Made by a program: the position numbers and the translations under genes
Notes under the pieces: model-generated
Database searches by the model: none
Seen by the model: only the letters and a program-made list of their open reading frames with translations
Told to the model about the DNA's origin: nothing
Shown here: piece by piece, positions 33,384 through 37,469 of the stretch
Layout: every line of letters begins with the position of its first letter
Position numbering within the stretch: the first letter of the stretch is position 1
Origin: Deltaproteobacteria bacterium
GTDB taxonomy: Bacteria; Myxococcota_A; UBA9160; SZUA-336
Direction: 5' to 3'
Length of the DNA stretch: 37,469 nucleotides
Assembly: GCA_016875225.1 (NCBI GenBank)
Contig: VGRW01000030.1
Location: 1 to 37,469 of the forward strand

Positions 33384-34550
33384 TCAGTACGAGCGCGGCA
33401 GCTCGAGCACGTGCTCGGCGACGAAGTTCAGCGCCATCTCCTGCGAGATCGGCGCGATCCGCATCAGCCGCGCCTCGCGCCAGTAGCGCTCGACGTGGTA
33501 CTCGCGCGCGTAGCCGAACCCGCCGAGCGTCTGCAGCGCGCGGTCGCAGGCCCGGAACGACGCGTCCGCGCAGCGGACCTTCGCCATGTTCGCGAGCGGG
33601 CCGGCCGGCTCGCCGCGATCGTAGGTCCAGGCCGCCTTCTGCCACAGCAGCTCCGCCGCGACCAGCTCGCTGTAGGAGTCGGCCAGCGGGTGCGCGATCG
33701 CCTGGTTCTGCCCGATCGGCCGATCGAAGACCACGCGCTCCTTCGCGTACGCGATCGCCCGCTCGAGCGCCCGGAAGCCGATCCCGCACGCCTCGGCCGA
33801 GATCACGATCCGCTCCGGGTTGATGCCGTCGAGAAGCGTGTAGAAGCCGCGCCCGACCTCGCCCACGACGTCGTCGTTCGAGACCGGCAGATCGTGGATG
33901 AAGACCTCGTTCGAGTTCACCGCGTTTCGCCCGAGCTTCGGGATCTCGCGGATCTCGCAGTGCGCGCGGTCGAGATCGGCCAGGAACAGCGTCATCCCGT
34001 CCAGGCGGCGTTTGCACTCCTCGCGCGGCGTCGTGCGCGCGAGCAGCAGGATCTTCTGCGCCTGCTGCGCCTTGGTGTTCCAGACCTTCTTGCCGTTCAC
34101 GACCCAGCCGCTGCCGTCCCGGCGCGCTAAGGTGCGGATCCGCGAGGTGTCGGTGCCGGCGTCGTCCTCGGTCACCCCGAACGAGACGTGCAGCTCGCCG
34201 GTCGCGGTCGGCGGCAGGTACTTGCGCTTCATCGCTTCGGAGCCGTGATGGATCACGGGGCCCATGCCGAAGATCGACAGGTGCAGGGTCGAGGCCGCGT
34301 TCATCGCCCCGGCGCTGCCCGCCACCGCGCGCAGCAGCGCGCCCGCGTGCATCACGCCGAGCCCGGCCCCCCCGTAGGCCTCCGGGACCAGCACGCCGAC
34401 CCAGCCCGCGGCCGCGAAGGCGTTGTAGAACTCCCAGGGGAAGAGCTTCTTCTCGTCGTGCTCGAGCCAGTAGCCGTCGTCGAAGCCGCCGGCGAGCTTT
34501 CCGGCCTCGGAGCTGATGCTCTGGTAGTCCGCGTCCTGGCTGAAGTCCAT
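33384..34550 (-). CDS. Acyl-CoA dehydrogenase (third copy)
   Basis: A 388-residue acyl-CoA dehydrogenase. Landmarks are LVPEAYGGAGLGVMHAG, FGVTEDDAGTDTSRI (the TEP-x-GSD segment in variant form), WVVNGKKVWNTKAQQA, RVVFDRPIGQNQAIAHPLAD and GGFGYAREYHVERYWREARLMRIAPISQE, whose final Glu aligns with the catalytic base. It is unlike the two dehydrogenases at 28622-30922 and is not an obvious duplicate of them. It lies 28 bases after rpmG on the same strand. Confidence 0.9.
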   Translation of the reverse strand: MDFSQDADYQSISSEAGKLAGGFDDGYWLEHDEKKLFPWEFYNAFAAAGWVGVLVPEAYGGAGLGVMHAGALLRAVAGSAGAMNAASTLHLSIFGMGPVIHHGSEAMKRKYLPPTATGELHVSFGVTEDDAGTDTSRIRTLARRDGSGWVVNGKKVWNTKAQQAQKILLLARTTPREECKRRLDGMTLFLADLDRAHCEIREIPKLGRNAVNSNEVFIHDLPVSNDDVVGEVGRGFYTLLDGINPERIVISAEACGIGFRALERAIAYAKERVVFDRPIGQNQAIAHPLADSYSELVAAELLWQKAAWTYDRGEPAGPLANMAKVRCADASFRACDRALQTLGGFGYAREYHVERYWREARLMRIAPISQEMALNFVAEHVLELPRSY

Positions 34551-34578
34551 GCGCGGGATTCTACGCCCGCGCGCAGGC

Positions 34579-34749
34579 CTACTTCAGCTTCGCTTCCTTG
34601 AAGACGACGTGCTTGCGCGCGACCGGGTCGAATTTCTTGATCTCGAGCTTGTCCGGGGTGTTCTGCTTGTTCTTCCGGGTGGTGTAGAAGAAGCCCGTAC
34701 CCGCGGTGCTCTCCAGCTTGATCTTCTCGCGCGCGCCCTTTTTCGCCAT
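34579..34749 (-). CDS. rpmG: 50S ribosomal protein L33, zinc-free form
   Basis: A 56-residue L33. [15 protein letters not shown] and [24 protein letters not shown] are unmistakable. It lacks the four zinc cysteines, so it is the C-minus paralogue. No ribosome-binding site precedes the ATG at 34749; instead a -10-like TATAAC lies seven bases upstream, which suggests a leaderless mRNA. Confidence 0.95.
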   Translation of the reverse strand: MAKKGAREKIKLESTAGTGFFYTTRKNKQNTPDKLEIKKFDPVARKHVVFKEAKLK

Positions 34750-34756
34750 GGGCGGC

Positions 34757-34765
34757 GTTATAGCA
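34757..34765 (-). promoter_or_regulatory. Extended -10 promoter of rpmG, leaderless geometry
   Basis: TGCTATAAC reads toward rpmG, an extended -10 (TGn followed by TATAAC). Seven bases separate it from the ATG, so transcription would start at or within a base of the start codon. No -35 is evident. Confidence 0.5.
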
Positions 34766-34807
34766 CGCTCCTTGACACCTCGCGCCCCCGGGTGTGAGGG
34801 TCCGGCG

Positions 34808-36004
34808 ATGACCGCACCGCTCGAGGGAATCCGGGTCGTCGAGGTCGCGAGCTTCGTCGCCGCGCCATCCGCGGGGGCGCTGCTCGCGGATCTGGGCGCG
34901 GAGGTGATCAAGGTCGAGGTGCCCGAGGGGGAGCTGTACCGGCACACCCGTCCGCGGATGAACGGGTTCGACAGCGACATCGACGTCTCGCCCGCCTTCG
35001 AGATGGACAATCGCGGCAAGCGCTCGCTCGCGCTCGACCTGTCCCGGCCCGAGGCGCGCGACGCGCTCCTGCGCGTGATCGATCGCGCCGACGTGCTCCT
35101 CACCAACCTGCTCCCCGGGCGCCAGCTCCGCTTCGGCCTCGATCCCGCGACCCTTCGCGCGCGCCGCCCCGGGCTCGTCCACGCGACACTGAACGGTTAT
35201 GGAACGCGCGGGGACGAGGCCGACCGGCCCGCGTTCGACTACACCGCCTACTGGGCGCGCACGGGCATGATGGACATCCTGCGCGCGCCGGATGCGACGC
35301 CGGCGTTCCTCCGCCCGGGAACCGGCGATCACGCCGCCGGCATGTCGCTCGTCTGCGGAATCCTCGCCGCGCTGCGCGTGCGCGACCGCACCGGCGTCGG
35401 CCAGGCGATCGAAGTGTCGCTGCTGCAGATCGGCCTGTACATCCAGGGAAACGACCTCGCGCAGGTTCTCGTCGCCGGCGAGAGCCCGCCGATGCACGAC
35501 CGCAAGCAGCCGCGCAATCCGCTCTGGAACCTCTACCCGACCCGGGACGAGCGCTGGCTGATGCTGGTGATGATCGACTCGATCCGATACTGGGCACCGC
35601 TCTGTCGCGCGCTCGGGCGCGAGGACCTGATCGCCGACCCGCGCTTCTCCGGAGCGGTCGAGCGCTACAAGAACTCGCGCGCGCTGGTCGAGATCCTCGA
35701 CCCGATCTTCGTCTCGCGCTCGCTCGCGGACTGGGAGCAGGCGCTCGAGACGTCCGGCATCATCTGGTCCGCGGTGCGCCGACTGGACGAGGTGGCCGCG
35801 GACCCGCAGGCACGCGACATGGGCTACCTGCCGACGGTGGAGCACCCGCGCGTGGGCGCGTTTACGGGCGTGGGAACGCCCTTCCTGATGTCCGCGTTCC
35901 CGATGCCCGCGAATCGCCCGGCGCCGGAGCTCGGCGCGGACTCCGCCGAGCTGCTTCGCGAAGCCGGCCTGTCCGCGGACGAGATCGCGAAGCTCCTCGG
36001 CTGA
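34808..36004 (+). CDS. Class III CoA-transferase (CaiB/BaiF family)
   Basis: A 398-residue family III CoA-transferase. The N-terminus [33 protein letters not shown] is typical, and the catalytic aspartate is Asp174 in [26 protein letters not shown] follows as expected. These enzymes move CoA between acids through an aspartyl-CoA thioester. The true partners are unknown; neighbouring acyl-CoA dehydrogenases suggest activation of an acid for beta-oxidation. GAGGG precedes the ATG by seven bases. It diverges from rpmG. Confidence 0.9.
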   Translation: MTAPLEGIRVVEVASFVAAPSAGALLADLGAEVIKVEVPEGELYRHTRPRMNGFDSDIDVSPAFEMDNRGKRSLALDLSRPEARDALLRVIDRADVLLTNLLPGRQLRFGLDPATLRARRPGLVHATLNGYGTRGDEADRPAFDYTAYWARTGMMDILRAPDATPAFLRPGTGDHAAGMSLVCGILAALRVRDRTGVGQAIEVSLLQIGLYIQGNDLAQVLVAGESPPMHDRKQPRNPLWNLYPTRDERWLMLVMIDSIRYWAPLCRALGREDLIADPRFSGAVERYKNSRALVEILDPIFVSRSLADWEQALETSGIIWSAVRRLDEVAADPQARDMGYLPTVEHPRVGAFTGVGTPFLMSAFPMPANRPAPELGADSAELLREAGLSADEIAKLLG

Positions 36005-36066
36005 CCGGCGCGAGTGTCGCGCAGGTCGCCTGCTACCATGCCCGCGTCCGAGCAGGAGAGGTGCGC

Positions 36067-36933
36067 ATGAAGGGGATCGTCCTGGCAGGCGGCGCCGGCT
36101 CGCGCTTGCACCCGCTCACGCAGGTCGCGAGCAAGCAGCTGCAGCCGGTCTACGACAAGCCGATGATCTACTACCCGATCGCGACGCTGATGCTCGCGGG
36201 AATCCGCGAGATCCTCTTGATCTCCACGCCGCAGGACGTGCCCCGCTTCCAGTCCCTGCTCGGCGACGGCTCCCTCTGGGGCCTGCAGATCCGCTACGCG
36301 GTGCAGCCCGAGCCCAAGGGGATCGCGCAGGCGTTCCTGGTCGGCGAGCGCTTCATCGACGGCGGAAACGTCGCGCTGATCCTGGGCGACAACATCTTCT
36401 ACGGGCGAATGCGCCTGGACGAGATCGTGCGCGAGTTCCGCACCGGCGCGGTGATCTTCGGCTATCCGGTGCGCGATCCGGAGCGCTACGGCGTGGTCGA
36501 GTTCGACGAGAGCGGGAAGGTGCTCTCGCTGGTCGAGAAGCCCGCGAGTCCGCGCTCGAATCTGGCGGTGCCCGGCATCTACCTCTACGACGCGACGATC
36601 GTCGAGCGCACGAAGCGCCTGCGGCCCTCCGCGCGCGGCGAGCTCGAGATCACGGATCTGAACCGCGGCTATCTCGAGAGCGGCGAGCTGCGCGCGCTGC
36701 GTCTGGGACGCGGCATCGCCTGGCTCGACACCGGCACGCACGAGAGCCTGCTCGAGGCCGCGAACTTCATCGCCACCATCGAGCAGCGGCAGGGCTTGAA
36801 GATCGCCTGCCCGGAGGAGATCGCGTTCCGGCAGGGCTTCATCGACGCGGCCGGACTCGAGCGCGCGGTCGCGGCGATGCCGTCGTCGCCGTATCGCGAC
36901 TACTGCGCGGCGCTGCTTCTCGAAGCGGAATGA
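36067..36933 (+). CDS. rmlA: Glucose-1-phosphate thymidylyltransferase
   Basis: A 288-residue RmlA, making dTDP-glucose for rhamnose and other deoxysugars. The pyrophosphorylase loop [13 protein letters not shown] is at the N-terminus (Thr of GTRL is Ser here), followed by [15 protein letters not shown] and [13 protein letters not shown] precedes the ATG at 36067; a GTG two codons earlier is less likely. RmlB, RmlC and RmlD are not in the window. Its stop overlaps the thioesterase gene as ATGA. Confidence 0.93.
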   Translation: MKGIVLAGGAGSRLHPLTQVASKQLQPVYDKPMIYYPIATLMLAGIREILLISTPQDVPRFQSLLGDGSLWGLQIRYAVQPEPKGIAQAFLVGERFIDGGNVALILGDNIFYGRMRLDEIVREFRTGAVIFGYPVRDPERYGVVEFDESGKVLSLVEKPASPRSNLAVPGIYLYDATIVERTKRLRPSARGELEITDLNRGYLESGELRALRLGRGIAWLDTGTHESLLEAANFIATIEQRQGLKIACPEEIAFRQGFIDAAGLERAVAAMPSSPYRDYCAALLLEAE

Positions 36934-37361
36934 GCGGAGCCGTCTTCAGGCGCACGCGCATCATCGAGGCCGCCGACTGCGACGAGCTCGGCCACGTGAA
37001 CAACGTGCGCTGGCTCGGCTTCGTCGGCGAGCTGGCCGGCGCGCACGCGATCCGCCGCGGCTCCGACAACGCTACGCTGCGCGAGCAAGGGGCCGTCTGG
37101 ATCGTGCGCCGCCACGAGATCGACTACCAGCGCTCCGCGCTTCCCGGCGAGGAGATCGTCGAGGAGACCTGGGTCGAGGCGATGAGCGGCGCGCGCAGCA
37201 TCCGCCACTCGCGCTTCACGCGCGCCTCGGACGGGGCCTTGCTCGTGGCCGCGATCACCACCTGGGCCTACGTCGACGCGAAGACGCAGCGCCCGCGCCG
37301 GATCCCCTCCGAAATGATCGAGCGGTTCCGCAGCGACGGATCGGCACGGCCCGAGGGCTAG
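36930..37361 (+). CDS. Hotdog-fold acyl-CoA thioesterase (4HBT/YbgC type)
   Basis: A 143-residue thioesterase. The active-site motif is D18-E-L-G-H22-V-N-N25, the classical 4-hydroxybenzoyl-CoA thioesterase signature, and [17 protein letters not shown] follows. It should hydrolyse an acyl-CoA or acyl-ACP. The ATG overlaps the rmlA stop. Its own stop, TAG at 37359-37361, lies in the CTAG next to the right IS copy, so it ends naturally right at the element. Confidence 0.9.
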   Translation: MSGAVFRRTRIIEAADCDELGHVNNVRWLGFVGELAGAHAIRRGSDNATLREQGAVWIVRRHEIDYQRSALPGEEIVEETWVEAMSGARSIRHSRFTRASDGALLVAAITTWAYVDAKTQRPRRIPSEMIERFRSDGSARPEG

Positions 37362-37469
37362 CCTGGATTTCTCACCACTCAAACGAGCACAGGCCGGCTG
37401 ACTTCTGTTAACCGTTGAGTTGCAAGACAAAACGGGCCAACAGAAAGGGTCGACCTGTGCAGACAGAGT
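37362..37469 (+). mobile_element. Right-edge IS1380-family insertion sequence, 5' end only
   Basis: The terminus starts CCTGGATTTCTCACC at 37362, immediately after the thioesterase stop codon. The leader and GAAAGGG ribosome-binding site follow, and the transposase start is reached 13 bases before the window ends. It faces the opposite way to the left copy, so both transposases read outward. The rest of the element is not in view. Confidence 0.85.
37457..37469 (+). CDS. IS1380-family transposase, first four codons
   Basis: GTG at 37457 begins MQTE, identical to the left copy's start. The window ends here. Confidence 0.7.

Larger units (their letters stand above)
37356..37469. repeat. Long inverted repeat, right copy (partner 109-222)
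   Basis: Reverse complement of 109-222 with one substitution (T37450). Positions 37362-37469 are IS DNA. The first six bases belong to the last codons of the thioesterase gene and are shared because that gene also ends GGC TAG. Confidence 0.9.

Noticed and set aside
34808-37361. A deoxysugar or secondary-metabolite gene cluster around rmlA
   Set aside because: No rmlBCD, glycosyltransferase or synthase genes are present; rmlA is followed only by a thioesterase.
109-37469. The whole window as a composite transposon or a mobile island
   Set aside because: The content is largely core metabolism (rpmG, ctaA, ctaB, argC, hslO) with uniform base composition and no integrase, toxin or cargo-like genes; contig ends falling in a repeated IS explain the layout more simply.
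1-37469. CRISPR arrays, rRNA and other RNA genes
   Set aside because: No regularly spaced direct repeats or conserved RNA gene sequence was seen on either strand by reading.

Overview
The window is GC-rich, gene-dense bacterial DNA with no gene-free stretch above about 190 bases. Gene content points to an aerobic, high-GC member of the old Deltaproteobacteria or a neighbouring lineage (Myxococcota, Desulfobacterota or Binatota-like): LLM-class F420-type oxidoreductases, three acyl-CoA dehydrogenases, LutABC, CtaA/CtaB haem A synthesis, a WS/DGAT homologue and an assimilatory nitrate cluster. This placement is inferred from gene content only. No rRNA, tRNA or CRISPR array was seen.

Both ends lie inside copies of the same IS1380-family insertion sequence. 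The two copies are inverted relative to each other, with transposases reading outward, and each sits against the TAG stop of the adjacent gene at a CTAG tetramer. Either these are ordinary repeat-induced contig ends or the 37-kb segment is flanked by inverted IS copies.

Layout. (1) 217-9183, minus strand: a tightly overlapping run encoding an LLM oxidoreductase, Hsp33, LutA, LutB, LutC, an MFS transporter, a WS/DGAT-like protein with a lost HHxxxDG motif, a membrane-anchored alpha/beta hydrolase and a SUI1 factor. (2) 9269-9651: a self-contained 82-codon gene for a basic coiled-coil protein, with palindromes in its promoter and a strong hairpin after it. (3) 9704-13277, plus: an S49 peptidase lipoprotein, a LOG-family hydrolase and a chemoreceptor preceded by a 22-codon leader frame. 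(4) 13289-15755, minus: a secreted VWA protein and ArgC; cysH diverges at 15867. (5) 16668-19638, minus: PAP2 membrane protein, ABC1 kinase, Tag glycosylase and Rieske protein. (6) 19801-26064, plus: nitrate reductase, NirBD fusion and nitrate transporter. (7) 26079-30922: divergent acyl-CoA units, LLM oxidoreductase plus crotonase leftward, HxlR-SCP2 regulator plus two acyl-CoA dehydrogenases rightward, around a promoter with an imperfect dyad. (8) 31021-34749: a small secreted protein, then ctaA-ctaB, a third acyl-CoA dehydrogenase and rpmG on the minus strand. (9) 34808-37361, plus: a class III CoA-transferase, RmlA and a hotdog thioesterase.

How the genes work together: the nitrate genes form a complete uptake-to-ammonium route. 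The acyl-CoA genes, the CoA-transferase and the thioesterase suggest catabolism of fatty-acid- or sterol-like CoA esters. LutABC adds lactate oxidation, and CtaA/CtaB supply haem A for an aa3-type oxidase. Eleven junctions use four-base NTGA stop/start overlaps, so translational coupling is a general habit of this genome.
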